Assembly: GCA_035566895.1 (NCBI GenBank)
Contig: DATMQA010000224.1
Location: forward strand, 1 to 32,198
DNA from: DATMQA01 sp035566895
GTDB taxonomy: Bacteria > Verrucomicrobiota > Verrucomicrobiia > Limisphaerales > UBA8199
Direction of reading: 5' to 3'
DNA length: 32,198 nt
Part shown: piece by piece, positions 20,787 through 29,130 of the stretch
How the letters are laid out: each line of letters starts with the position of its first letter
Position numbering within the stretch: position 1 is the first letter of the stretch
Program-made: the position numbers and the translations under genes
The notes under the pieces: generated by a model
Databases searched by the model: none
Seen by the model: only the letters and a program-made list of their open reading frames with translations
Told to the model about the DNA's origin: nothing

Positions 20787-22480
20787 AAACACTCGAATTG
20801 CCGCAAGGCCTGGAGGTGCTCGGACCAGTGAACGACGAGCAAGCTGAAATCCTCTCACCTGGAGCGCTGGAGTTCTTCGCCGGATTGCAGCGGGAGTTTA
20901 ATCCGCGCCGGTTGCAGCTCCTGCGGCAGCGCCAGGGCCGCCAGGAAGCCATAGACCGTGGGGAGATGCCGCACTTCCTGCCTGAGACAAGGTCGGTGCG
21001 CGAGGGTAGCTGGCGCGTACTGCCGGTACCTGAGGACCTGCAGAATCGGCGAGTCGAAATCACCGGGCCGGTGGACCGGAAAATGGTGATTAACGCTCTT
21101 AACTCAGGCGCGAACTGCTACCTGGCCGACTTCGAGGACGCCCATTCACCGACCTGGCAGGCAACGCTCGACGGTCAAATCAACGTGCATGATGCGGCGC
21201 GCGGAACGGTCGAATACGTCAGCCCCGAGGGCAAGAGTTACCGGCTTAACCAGCAGGTGGCGACCCTGCTGGTACGTCCGCGGGGCTGGCATCTTCCCGA
21301 AAAGCACATCCTGGTGGACGGTCAGCAGGCCTCGGCCAGCCTCTTCGATTTTGCGATGTATTTCTTCCACAACGCCCGGTACCGGGCGATGCACGATTCC
21401 GGCATTTACCTCTATTTGCCCAAGCTCGAGCACTATCTTGAAGCGCGCCTGTGGAACGACGTTTTTATCCGCGCGCAGGAACTGCTCGACATCCCCCAGG
21501 GGACGATCAAAGCCACCGTGCTGATCGAGCACGTCCTGGCGACGTTCCAAATGGACGAAATCCTCTTTGAACTGCGCCATCACAGCGCCGGCCTGAACTG
21601 CGGGCGCTGGGATTACCTTTTTAGCTACATCAAGAAATTTACCCGGAAGGTGGATTTTATCGTGCCCGACCGGGCGCAAGTGACGATGACCACGCCGTTC
21701 ATGCGCGCCTACGCGCTTTCCTGCATCAAGGCGTGTCATAAACGTGGGGCCTTTGCGATGGGCGGCATGGCGGCCTACATCCCCGTAAAGAGCGATCCGG
21801 CCGCCAACCAGATCGCCCTGCAGAAAGTACGCGAAGACAAGCGCCGCGAAGCCACCGACGGGCACGACGGCACCTGGGTGGCGCACCCCGGACTAGTCCC
21901 GATCGCGCGGGAAGAGTTTGACCGAGTGCTGGGGGATAAACCCAACCAAATCGACCGCCAGCGTGACGATGTTCACGTGACTGAAGATCAGCTCATCGAG
22001 GTGCCCAAAGGCTCGATCACCGAAGGAGGTCTGCGCACCAATATCCGCGTCGGCATTCAGTACTTGGAGGCCTGGCTGGGCGGACAGGGCTGCGTGCCGC
22101 TTTACAACCTGATGGAGGACGCCGCCACCGCCGAGATCTCGCGCACCCAGGTCTGGCAGTGGGTGCACAACCCGCGTGGCTTACTCGAGGACGGCCGCAA
22201 GGTCACAATGCCGCTGGTCCGTCAGATCATGCGGCAGGAACTGGAGCGCATCCGGCATGAACGCGGGCAGCTGCGCTTTCAAGAGGGCCACTTCGACCAA
22301 GCGACCCGGATATTCGAGGAACTGGTTGGTAGCGAGCAACTAGAGGAATTCCTCACGCTCAAAGCTTATGCTATGTTGGAGGGGGAGGAATCGGTCATCG
22401 GAAGAAGCGCTGCCAACCCCAAAACCATTTTTCTCGACCGCACGGAGGAAGCCGCCGAGCCGCTCAGCAAAGTGGCTTAG
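20783..22480 (+). CDS. aceB: Malate synthase A
   Basis: The protein has 565 residues, close to the usual 530-550 of malate synthase A. It condenses glyoxylate with acetyl-CoA to give malate, the second step of the glyoxylate bypass. Signatures are GPVDRKMVINALNSGANCYLADFEDAHSPTW (about 95-125), the RPRGWHLPEKH strand, and GLNCGRWDYLFSYIKK around 271-286, with GRWDY at 274-278. MTTPFMRAY and AMGGMAAYIP follow. The C-terminal helical domain carries the WVHNPRGLLEDGR stretch. AGGA seven bases before the ATG is the ribosome binding site. An upstream peptide frame overlaps this start. aceA follows 45 bases downstream, so the pair is almost certainly one transcript. Confidence 0.96.
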   Translation: MKTLELPQGLEVLGPVNDEQAEILSPGALEFFAGLQREFNPRRLQLLRQRQGRQEAIDRGEMPHFLPETRSVREGSWRVLPVPEDLQNRRVEITGPVDRKMVINALNSGANCYLADFEDAHSPTWQATLDGQINVHDAARGTVEYVSPEGKSYRLNQQVATLLVRPRGWHLPEKHILVDGQQASASLFDFAMYFFHNARYRAMHDSGIYLYLPKLEHYLEARLWNDVFIRAQELLDIPQGTIKATVLIEHVLATFQMDEILFELRHHSAGLNCGRWDYLFSYIKKFTRKVDFIVPDRAQVTMTTPFMRAYALSCIKACHKRGAFAMGGMAAYIPVKSDPAANQIALQKVREDKRREATDGHDGTWVAHPGLVPIAREEFDRVLGDKPNQIDRQRDDVHVTEDQLIEVPKGSITEGGLRTNIRVGIQYLEAWLGGQGCVPLYNLMEDAATAEISRTQVWQWVHNPRGLLEDGRKVTMPLVRQIMRQELERIRHERGQLRFQEGHFDQATRIFEELVGSEQLEEFLTLKAYAMLEGEESVIGRSAANPKTIFLDRTEEAAEPLSKVA

Positions 22481-22525
22481 TTTTAAATCCATCCCACCAA
22501 AACAAAACCAAACAGAGAACTGACC

Positions 22526-23947
22526 ATGAAACGAAATCGCAAAACCAACAACCATGCCCGGCTGGCGACGCGCGGAAATCGCGTGACCACCGGGCTTGTC
22601 TCAGACAGCCGGAACGGCCACGCGCGCGTGCTGGAAGAACCGTTGTTGACGAAAAGAAATCTCATTCCGGCGCAGGAAATCCGGGCCCTCGAAAACTACT
22701 GGCGCAACGACCCGCGCTGGCAGGGCGTTACCCGGCCCTACAGCGCCGAGAAAGTCCTGCGCCTGCGCGGCACGGTGAAAATCGAGCATAGCATCGCCGA
22801 CAAAATGTCACGCAAGCTCTGGTCGCTGTTGCGCACTGAACCGTTTGTTCCGGCGCTGGGGGCGCTCACCGGAAACCAGGCGGTGCAAATGGCCCAGACC
22901 GGCCTCAAGGCGATTTACCTGAGCGGCTGGCAGGTGGCGGCGGATGCGAACCTGGCCGCTACAACCTATCCAGACCAGAGTCTATACCCGGCGAACAGCG
23001 TCCCGATGGTCGTCCGCCGCATCAACCGCGCGCTCCAGCGTGCCGACCAAATCCAATTGCTAAATGGGGAGGACAAGTTCGATCTCTGGGCGCCGATCGT
23101 TGCAGATGCGGAAGCCGGGTTCGGCGGGCCGCTCAACGCGTATGAACTCATGCTGCAAATGATCGAGGAAGGGGCCGCCGGTGTGCATTTCGAGGACCAG
23201 CTCGCCTCGGCCAAGAAATGCGGCCACATGGGCGGAAAAGTCCTGGTGCCTGCCTTCGACTTCATCCACAAACTGACCGCGGCCCGTCTGGCGGCGGATG
23301 TCTCCGGCGTACCCACACTCCTGGTCGCCCGCACTGACGCGGAAGCAGCGAAATTGCTCACCAGCGATTTCGACGAGCGCGACAAACCCTTCTGCACCGG
23401 CGAACGCACCCGCGAAGGCTTCTTCCGGATTCGCGCCGGCCTGGAACTGGCCATCGCCCGCGCCATCGCGTATGCTCCCTATGCCGACCTGGTCTGGTGC
23501 GAGACCAGCAAGCCCGACCTGCAGTTCGCCCGCGAATTCGCCGAAGGGGTCAAGACGGCCTATCCGGACAAAATCCTCGCCTATAATTGTTCACCTTCGT
23601 TCAACTGGAAAAAGAACCTGGACGACTCGACGATCGCCACGTTCCAGCGGGAACTCGGCGCGATGGGGTACAAGTTCCAGTTTGTGACGTTGGCCGGTTT
23701 CCATGCACTCAACCTGAGCATGTGGGAATTGGCGCGCGGCTACCGAGACCGGCAAATGGCCGCCTACACGGATTTGCAGGAACGCGAATTCGCCGCTGAA
23801 CGTGACGGGTACAGCGCGGTGAAACACCAGGCCTTTGTGGGAGCAGGTTACTTCGATGAGATCACCTCGATCTGCGGCGAAAGCTCGACGCAGGCGCTGC
23901 GCGATTCCACGGAAGAAGCCCAGTTCTACGGCAAAGTGTTGGCGTAG
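22526..23947 (+). CDS. aceA: Isocitrate lyase
   Basis: The protein has 473 residues. It cleaves isocitrate to succinate and glyoxylate, feeding malate synthase. The barrel begins near residue 63 (DPRWQGVTRPYSAEKVLRLRG), and YLSGWQVAADAN is the usual substrate strand. The catalytic signature is KKCGHMGGK with Cys232. HFEDQLASA and LVARTDAEAA carry metal and substrate ligands, and NCSPSFNWKK matches the family's asparagine-serine site. The N-terminus is about 40 residues longer than typical bacterial enzymes and basic (MKRNRKTNNHARLATRGNR). That extension is not explained. ATG is preceded by a weak GAGAAC. It is the second gene of the aceBA pair. Confidence 0.97.
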   Translation: MKRNRKTNNHARLATRGNRVTTGLVSDSRNGHARVLEEPLLTKRNLIPAQEIRALENYWRNDPRWQGVTRPYSAEKVLRLRGTVKIEHSIADKMSRKLWSLLRTEPFVPALGALTGNQAVQMAQTGLKAIYLSGWQVAADANLAATTYPDQSLYPANSVPMVVRRINRALQRADQIQLLNGEDKFDLWAPIVADAEAGFGGPLNAYELMLQMIEEGAAGVHFEDQLASAKKCGHMGGKVLVPAFDFIHKLTAARLAADVSGVPTLLVARTDAEAAKLLTSDFDERDKPFCTGERTREGFFRIRAGLELAIARAIAYAPYADLVWCETSKPDLQFAREFAEGVKTAYPDKILAYNCSPSFNWKKNLDDSTIATFQRELGAMGYKFQFVTLAGFHALNLSMWELARGYRDRQMAAYTDLQEREFAAERDGYSAVKHQAFVGAGYFDEITSICGESSTQALRDSTEEAQFYGKVLA

Positions 23948-24264
23948 CACGGCTAAACGGTCCACTCGACCGGGCGATCGGAGAGGAAGGGCGCGACTTT
24001 ACTTAGCGCGTCCCATCCCCAATCGAACGGCGCGAAGCCTTTGGGGTGCGTGTGCTCGGCGCCGAGCACACGCATCCCAAACGCTCCGCCATCCAACGGA
24101 CATCTACTTACCGTAAGAGAGTCTTCTCAAAATTGCGTGGCACGCTCCATGCAGCCAACGCGTTTGTTCCTGTTTCTCCCTGATTTCGTTGCGGCGCCGG
24201 CCCGATTGGCTCCGCCTCCTTCTCAGGCGGAACGGGACTATTGGAACCGCAACGGAGCAATACT
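23948..24264. other. Intergenic region downstream of aceA, contains a long palindrome
   Basis: This stretch of 317 bases has no convincing gene. The main element is the palindrome at 24040-24081. The rest shows no clear terminator with a T-run. GGAGC seven bases before the next ATG is that gene's ribosome binding site. Confidence 0.5.
24040..24081. repeat. 42-base near-perfect palindrome
   Basis: The 21-base arm 24040-24060 (TTTGGGGTGCGTGTGCTCGGC) is followed immediately by its complement 24061-24081, with one mismatch that is a G-U pair in RNA. The centre is CGGCGCCG. It lies 92 bases after the aceA stop. It may act as a transcription end structure or be a palindromic mobile repeat. No flanking direct repeat is evident. 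Confidence 0.75.
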
Positions 24265-24516
24265 ATGAAAATGTTGTTTTTCTCATCAGAAAAGGCTGAG
24301 ATTGAACAGGTGCGCAAAGAATTCGTGGATGCCGGCATTGCGTGCGAGATCCACGAAAACGACGCTGCGGACGCTAGCGCTCCCAATCCCAGCGATACAG
24401 AATTATGGATTAAAAACGACGGGGATTCTTATCGCGCGTTGCTGCTCTGCGTAAAACTCGGGGTTGGCTTCGCCCAGCGCACTCTCAAGACTGGATACAG
24501 TCGCATCGGGGAATAG
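24265..24516 (+). CDS. DUF2007-like small protein
   Basis: The protein has 83 residues. It resembles the DUF2007 family, small ferredoxin-fold proteins sometimes labelled putative signal-transducing proteins. The family pattern is visible: an N-terminal strand (MKMLFFSS), a helix (KAEIEQVRKEFVDAGIACEIHEN), then ELWIKNDGDSYRALLLC. The C-terminus differs from what I recall and has a few extra residues. No partner is known. GGAGC lies seven bases before the ATG. It converges on the STAS-domain gene with a heptamer hairpin in between. Confidence 0.75.
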   Translation: MKMLFFSSEKAEIEQVRKEFVDAGIACEIHENDAADASAPNPSDTELWIKNDGDSYRALLLCVKLGVGFAQRTLKTGYSRIGE

Positions 24517-24530
24517 TGCGCAACGATCCT

Positions 24531-24654
24531 GGGTTTAATGAGTGAAATGGTTTAAAAAAGTTAAATCAGTGGGAACGCCTGCGCGTGTGGGCGACCGGTT
24601 GCCCTGGCTCCTCATTTTACTCTTTTAACTACTCAACCCATTTAACTTTTTGGG
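24531..24654. repeat. AT-rich heptamer arrays with inverted arms between convergent genes
   Basis: Left arm 24531-24566 has GGGTTTAATGAGTGAAATGG-type units, and right arm 24611-24654 has the inverted form. AAAAAGTTAAAT (24555-24566) pairs exactly with ATTTAACTTTTT (24640-24651). The right arm overlaps the last codons and the stop of the STAS gene. A bidirectional terminator is plausible. Confidence 0.75.
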
Positions 24655-25188
24655 ATCGGCCGGTTCGGGCGGCAACTCCTTTAGTCTTTTGAGGTCCTCG
24701 GCCAGGAACTGGGCGACGTCTTTGAACCGGGAAATGTTTTGCGGGTTGATTTCCATCAGGGTCTGGTGGGCTTCGAGGCAGGCCTGTTTCACTTCTTCTT
24801 TGGTCGAGGTAACGGGCGTATAGGCTTGGGCCTCAGTCGATTCGGGCGCACTCGAAGCGCGTTGTGCCAACCGGAACAGGTGCAGAACGCCAAGAGTTTC
24901 GAGCAGTTCCGTGATCCGGGCATTAGGATTGAGCAACTCGATGCCGGGACCCGCCTGGTCCTTTGGACCCATCTTCAGGCCGAACCCGGCCAACACGCCC
25001 AAAAAAGTGCTGTCCATCAGCGAACACTCGGACAGGTCGAGGACAAAACAGGTGTATCCCTTCCGCAAGAGTTCATTCACCAGCGTTCGGAAATCAATGC
25101 TCGAAGAGAAATTGGCCCGGCCTGTGATTTTGATGCAGGCGAATTTCTCTCCTACCAGAACCATCATCTTTGCTGACGGCGTGCTCAT
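24625..25188 (-). CDS. STAS-domain protein, anti-sigma-factor-antagonist-like
   Basis: The protein has 187 residues. Residues about 10-110 form a STAS domain, the fold of SpoIIAA/RsbV. LDLSECSLMDSTFLGVLAGFG places the usual phosphorylatable serine at Ser60 after Asp59. In this family the unphosphorylated protein binds an anti-sigma kinase and frees a sigma factor. No such kinase is in the window, so the partner is unknown. The C-terminal 75 residues are an additional helical region (EEVKQACLEAHQTLMEINPQNISRFKDVAQFL) ending in a Pro-rich tail. The final residues (KKLNGLSS) are encoded by a heptamer array. GGAGAGG precedes the start. Last of three minus-strand genes. Confidence 0.85.
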   Translation of the reverse strand: MSTPSAKMMVLVGEKFACIKITGRANFSSSIDFRTLVNELLRKGYTCFVLDLSECSLMDSTFLGVLAGFGLKMGPKDQAGPGIELLNPNARITELLETLGVLHLFRLAQRASSAPESTEAQAYTPVTSTKEEVKQACLEAHQTLMEINPQNISRFKDVAQFLAEDLKRLKELPPEPADPKKLNGLSS

Positions 25189-25253
25189 GGCTCAATCCTC
25201 TCCAAATCGATTCCGGCAGGTCACTCGGCTGGAAAATCTCCTCGGCGCTCGAT

Positions 25254-26411
25254 TCACCTGGACCAGCCGGTCGCCGTTTGCCGCGCGGCGTTCCCCACAA
25301 TCTGCACCAGGGTCTGCTGCAACACCAGCGCTTCGTCCAGATTGCTGGTGACCAACCTCCGATTGCACAGCAACAACAGGTCCATCGCCCGAACCAGTTC
25401 GGCCTCGCTGTAGCGTTTCACCTGCGGCAGGGCCTTGTAAAGCACGTAGGGGTTAAGCGACAGCGGGTTAAAACGCTTGTCGGTTGGCAACTGGTCGGCC
25501 GGCACGCGCTCCAGTTGCGCTTTGAACCGCGAATAATCCGCATCCGGCTTGACCCATCCTTCGCGCAGCATTTCCTTGAGCAGCAGCATCGCGCGCACTT
25601 TGGCGATCAGCCCATAAAGAAGGCCGATCTCCGATTTCTGCGGGTCGAGTTTCACTTCCCACAACTCTTCATCCAACCGGTGCAGCAGGCGCGGCAGGTC
25701 GCGGTCTCCCAGCGCATCACCGAGCGCGAACGCCCGCGCCGTCTTGTTACGAGTGCAAATCGCGACGACATCGTCAAATTGGATTTCCTCGCGCTCCCCC
25801 ACATAAAGCGCGAGTTTCTCGATTTCATTGTCCAATTGGCGGCTATTGGGTCCGACCCGGCCAATCAGTTCGGCCAGGGCCTCCTCCGAAATCTCCTTGT
25901 GCCGTTCACGGAGAGCCTTGCGCGCGGAGGCCTCGGCCTGGTTGGCCCAATCCTTGTCATTCACCGATAAACCAGCGAAGCTTTCAATCTTGCCGAGTTT
26001 ATCCAACGACTTATAGAACACCCGGCGTTTATCGACATGGCCGGCGCTAATGAGTAACCGCACACCTTGCCAGGAGAACTCCTTCAATTCCTGCGCCAGG
26101 CTCGCCAGGGAATCCGTAAGGTCCTGGGCCGCGCTGACCCTGTCTTCCCCGAGGAAGTTGCAGTTCTGCAGCCAAATCACCTTGGCGGTGCCAAAGAAAG
26201 GCAAGGTCTGAAGGGCTTCGCGGAGTTTCTTCAGCGCCCGGAGCGCTTCACCGCTGTTGGCGACACTGGCATCGATAGTTTCGTGGTCCATTCCCCCCAA
26301 CTCCCCGGTCCACTGTTGGTAGAGTTGCCTGGCCCTCTGCTTGACGGCAAATTCATCGTCGCCGCAGACTAACACCAGAGGCGCAGACTGCTTGGGAGCA
26401 GAGGCAGCCAT
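25254..26411 (-). CDS. holA: DNA polymerase III subunit delta
   Basis: The protein has 385 residues, somewhat longer than the usual 330-345. The delta subunit of the clamp loader opens the sliding clamp. The N-terminal segment LVLVCGDDEFAVKQRARQLYQQW is the family's entry motif. A Rossmann-like region follows (LPFFGTAKVIWLQNCNFL). The helical collar domain includes ISEEALAELIGRVGPNSRQLDNEIEKLALY, a strongly conserved stretch, and NPYVLYKALPQVKRYSEAELVRAMDLLLLCNR at the C-terminus. The start ATG 26411 lies four bases after the stop of the upstream bifunctional-nuclease-like gene, which argues for one operon. A longer frame upstream would overlap that gene and was rejected. Confidence 0.93.
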   Translation of the reverse strand: MAASAPKQSAPLVLVCGDDEFAVKQRARQLYQQWTGELGGMDHETIDASVANSGEALRALKKLREALQTLPFFGTAKVIWLQNCNFLGEDRVSAAQDLTDSLASLAQELKEFSWQGVRLLISAGHVDKRRVFYKSLDKLGKIESFAGLSVNDKDWANQAEASARKALRERHKEISEEALAELIGRVGPNSRQLDNEIEKLALYVGEREEIQFDDVVAICTRNKTARAFALGDALGDRDLPRLLHRLDEELWEVKLDPQKSEIGLLYGLIAKVRAMLLLKEMLREGWVKPDADYSRFKAQLERVPADQLPTDKRFNPLSLNPYVLYKALPQVKRYSEAELVRAMDLLLLCNRRLVTSNLDEALVLQQTLVQIVGNAARQTATGWSR

Positions 26412-26415
26412 TTGC

Positions 26416-26871
26416 TTACTCGTTCTCGGCGCTACCGGTCTCGTTGATGCGGTCGAGCACTTCACTCATGTCTTCGACCTGTTCGAAGAGGGCGCTAGCA
26501 ACGTAAATGGGCTTTTTTTGGGCGGTGGCCAGGGCGAGGCAATCGCTGGGGCGAGCGTCGATTTCGACGATTTTGCGGGCCAGTTCGTTCTGCTGCTGCA
26601 GAATCAAGCGGGCAAAGTAAGTCGAATTCTTCAACTCCGTGATTACGACCCGCTCGACGTTGATGCTGAACCCCTTGAAAATGCTCTGGATGAGGTCGTG
26701 GGTAAGCGGGCGCTCCTTAGGTGTTTCCCGCAGGAACATGCCGATGATGGCGCCCATGTTCGGTTCCACGTTGATGACGAAGACCTTGTCGTCGTTGCCC
26801 ACGAAGAGGGCACAACCGCTGTTGGCAGGGAGAATTCCGCGAATCTGAACCGGGACCACATCGTTCTTCAT
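26416..26871 (-). CDS. Bifunctional nuclease (BFN, DUF151) domain protein
   Basis: The protein has 151 residues. Almost the whole length is a BFN domain: VPVQIRGILPANSGCALFVGNDDKVFVINVEPNMGAIIGM, RPLTHDLIQSIFKGF, VERVVITELKNSTYFARL and EIDARPSDCLALATAQKKPIYV. In plants and some bacteria the family has been reported to degrade DNA and RNA, though its bacterial role is unclear. ATG 26871 is preferred to a GTG nine bases upstream. It precedes holA by four bases on the same strand, so the two are probably co-transcribed. No signal peptide. Confidence 0.9.
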   Translation of the reverse strand: MKNDVVPVQIRGILPANSGCALFVGNDDKVFVINVEPNMGAIIGMFLRETPKERPLTHDLIQSIFKGFSINVERVVITELKNSTYFARLILQQQNELARKIVEIDARPSDCLALATAQKKPIYVASALFEQVEDMSEVLDRINETGSAENE

Positions 26872-27079
26872 ATCTACCACAGTCTATTGCGCAAATAGGA
26901 AAAAACAAGTCCTCGCCAGACCGGAATTACCCGACAGCGGAAAGCGGTTGCTTGGGGTGAAAAACCTCGAGGCTTTGGGGAACCTTGGAATCCTCCTCCC
27001 CTGGAGCCGGTGGACGAAGAGACTTGCACATCAAGTTTGACCGACTGGCAAAAAGAGGCTTTTCTTTTCTTGCTAATCT

Positions 27080-28300
27080 ATGGGGCAAACGAAGCCATCT
27101 CTGGACGACCTGCGCATTGAGCGCAAACCGGCAGCCAAAACGAATTCCCGGATTTGGCTCGGGACGCTTTTTGTTTTGATTCTGCTCCTGGCGGGCGGGT
27201 CAGTTTGGCGCTTTGCTCGGCCGACCGCCCTGCCGGTCCGCACGGTGACTGCGCGCGAGGAAGCTGGTGGCGCCAGTCAGCACACCGTGCTCAACGCCTC
27301 GGGCTATGTAACCGCCCGGCGCGAAGCGACCGTCTCCTCCAAGGTCACCGGCAAAGTCACCGAAGTGCTGATCGAAGAGGGCATGAGGGTGAAGGAAGGC
27401 CAGGTGCTGGCCCGACTGGACGATACAAACGTCAAAGCCAGCCTGCTTTTGGCCGAAGCCCAGTTGGTCTCGGCCAGCAACGCTCTGGCCGAAACGCGGG
27501 TGCGCATCCGGGAAGCGGAGCAGGAACTGGAGCGCCAGATGGGGCTCTTGAAATCCCGGATTGCCACCCAAGCCGATTACGACCACGCGGAAGCAACCGC
27601 TCTCGCCTATAAAGCGAAGCTGGAGCAACAGCAGGCCGATGTGACCGTCGCCGAGCGGACGGTTGCCACCTGGGAGCAGCAGTTAGACGATACTGTCATC
27701 CGCGCGCCGTTCGGCGGCATTGTGACGTCGAAGAACGCTCAACCCGGTGAGATGATCTCGCCGATTTCGGCGGGGGGCGGCTTCACGCGTACCGGGATTT
27801 GCACGATTGTGGATATGCAATCACTGGAGATCGAAATCGATGTAAACGAAAGCTACATCAACCGCGTCGAGTCTGGCCAGCCGGTCGAAGCCACACTCGA
27901 TGCCTACCCCGACTGGAAAATCCCGTGCAAGGTTGTCGCCATTATCCCGACGGCTGATCGCCAGAAATCCACCGTCAAAGTCCGCGTCGCTTTCGAAAAG
28001 CTGGATCCGCGCATCCTGCCGGAGATGAGCATCAAGGTTGCCTTCCGGGATGCGGGCGGAGCCGGACCCGTGGCCGGCCGCACGATCACGATTCCGAAAG
28101 CCGCCGTCCACCAACAGGACGGACGCGACGTGGTGATGGTCGTCCAGAACGAGCGGGCGGAACGCCGCGCCGTCAGCGTGAGTAGTGCCAGTATTGACAC
28201 CGTTGTCGTCATAGCCGGTGTGGTTTCCGGTGAAAGTGTGATTGTGGACTGGCCTGAAGGCTTGCGGGATGGAGTGAGGGTCAGGGTCAGCAATCAGTAA
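27080..28300 (+). CDS. Periplasmic adaptor (HlyD/MacA-like) of an ABC export system
   Basis: The protein has 406 residues. Residues 1-24 are cytoplasmic, a membrane anchor covers about 25-43 (IWLGTLFVLILLLAGGSVW), and the rest is periplasmic. GYVTARREATVSSKVTGKVTEVLIEEGMRVKEGQVLARLDD is the lipoyl half-domain, a coiled-coil hairpin follows at about 115-195, and TVIRAPFGGIVTSKNAQPGEMI closes it. A beta-barrel domain comes next, then a membrane-proximal domain ending GLRDGVRVRVSNQ. The protein should link the inner-membrane ABC transporter to an outer-membrane channel, as MacA does. The ATG has no Shine-Dalgarno sequence. The last codons and stop are part of a CAGT-type heptamer array. First gene of a four-gene operon. 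Confidence 0.9.
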   Translation: MGQTKPSLDDLRIERKPAAKTNSRIWLGTLFVLILLLAGGSVWRFARPTALPVRTVTAREEAGGASQHTVLNASGYVTARREATVSSKVTGKVTEVLIEEGMRVKEGQVLARLDDTNVKASLLLAEAQLVSASNALAETRVRIREAEQELERQMGLLKSRIATQADYDHAEATALAYKAKLEQQQADVTVAERTVATWEQQLDDTVIRAPFGGIVTSKNAQPGEMISPISAGGGFTRTGICTIVDMQSLEIEIDVNESYINRVESGQPVEATLDAYPDWKIPCKVVAIIPTADRQKSTVKVRVAFEKLDPRILPEMSIKVAFRDAGGAGPVAGRTITIPKAAVHQQDGRDVVMVVQNERAERRAVSVSSASIDTVVVIAGVVSGESVIVDWPEGLRDGVRVRVSNQ

Positions 28301-28320
28301 CCAGTGGTCAGTAGTCAGCA
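28286..28320. repeat. Five heptamers of nnTCAGT type ending the adaptor gene
   Basis: The units are GGTCAGC, AATCAGT, AACCAGT, GGTCAGT and AGTCAGC. The stop codon TAA is inside the array, so the last residues (VSNQ) come from it. The string CAATCAGTAA also ends the putative anti-sigma gene at 12092. Confidence 0.8.
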
Positions 28321-28408
28321 GGTTGCTTGGGCACGAGAAGCGCTCAAAAAGTCGCCGGGTTTTGTAATTGCCCGCGCGCTGGAAAACCGACATCGTTTCC
28401 GCCGGGAA

Positions 28409-29110
28409 ATGAATACTCAGACCAACAACACACTGGTGCACGTCGAGGGAGTGGAGAAGGTTTTTCGTCGCGGTTCGGAGGACGTTCACGTCCTGAAAGA
28501 GCTGGAGCTGAAGGTGGCCGCCGGTGAGTTTCTCGCCCTGATGGGACCGTCTGGTTCCGGCAAGACCACCTTGCTCAACCTGGTGGGCGGACTGGACCGG
28601 CCCACACGCGGCACCGTAAGCATTGCGGGTGAACGTGTGGATCAACTTTCCGACCGCCGTTTGGCGGAGTGGCGGGCACGACACATTGGCTTCGTTTTCC
28701 AGCTCTACAATCTGCTGCCCGTACTGACCGCCGAGCGCAATGTCGAGCTGCCCCTGCTGCTGACTCACCTATCCAAAGCCGAACGCCGGAAACACGTTGG
28801 AACTGCCCTGGACGTCGTCGGCCTTTCGCACCGCACGCAACACTATCCCCGGACGCTCTCCGGCGGCGAACAGCAGCGCGTCGGCATCGCGCGGGCCATC
28901 GTAACCGACCCCACGTTGCTTTTGTGCGACGAACCGACCGGCGACCTCGACCGCAAATCCGGCGACGAAATCCTGGATTTGCTGCAGGCGCTCAACCGCG
29001 AGCACGGCAAGACCATCATCATGGTCACCCACGACCCTCATGCCTCCGCGCGCGCCTCGCGCACGGTCTATCTTAACAAGGGTCAACTGAGCAACGAACC
29101 GGTGAAATGA
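28409..29110 (+). CDS. ABC transporter ATP-binding protein (MacB/LolD-like)
   Basis: The protein has 233 residues, the standard size for a LolD/MacB-type ATPase. Walker A is GPSGSGKTT (46-54), the signature is LSGGEQQR (150-157) and Walker B is LLLCDEPTGDLD (D174, E175), with the H-loop in MVTHD. FVFQLYNLLPVLTAERNVELPL is the Q-loop region typical of macrolide and lipoprotein exporters. The open frame continues 105 bases upstream, but the conserved start is at ATG 28409. It should power the two permeases that follow. Confidence 0.93.
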   Translation: MNTQTNNTLVHVEGVEKVFRRGSEDVHVLKELELKVAAGEFLALMGPSGSGKTTLLNLVGGLDRPTRGTVSIAGERVDQLSDRRLAEWRARHIGFVFQLYNLLPVLTAERNVELPLLLTHLSKAERRKHVGTALDVVGLSHRTQHYPRTLSGGEQQRVGIARAIVTDPTLLLCDEPTGDLDRKSGDEILDLLQALNREHGKTIIMVTHDPHASARASRTVYLNKGQLSNEPVK

Positions 29111-29130
29111 GAAGAAGCGGAACAATGGTG

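Noticed and set aside
24041..24268. Possible 75-residue plus-strand protein before the DUF2007-like gene
   Set aside because: Its start is inside the 42-base palindrome and it overlaps the next gene's start; composition is not coding-like.
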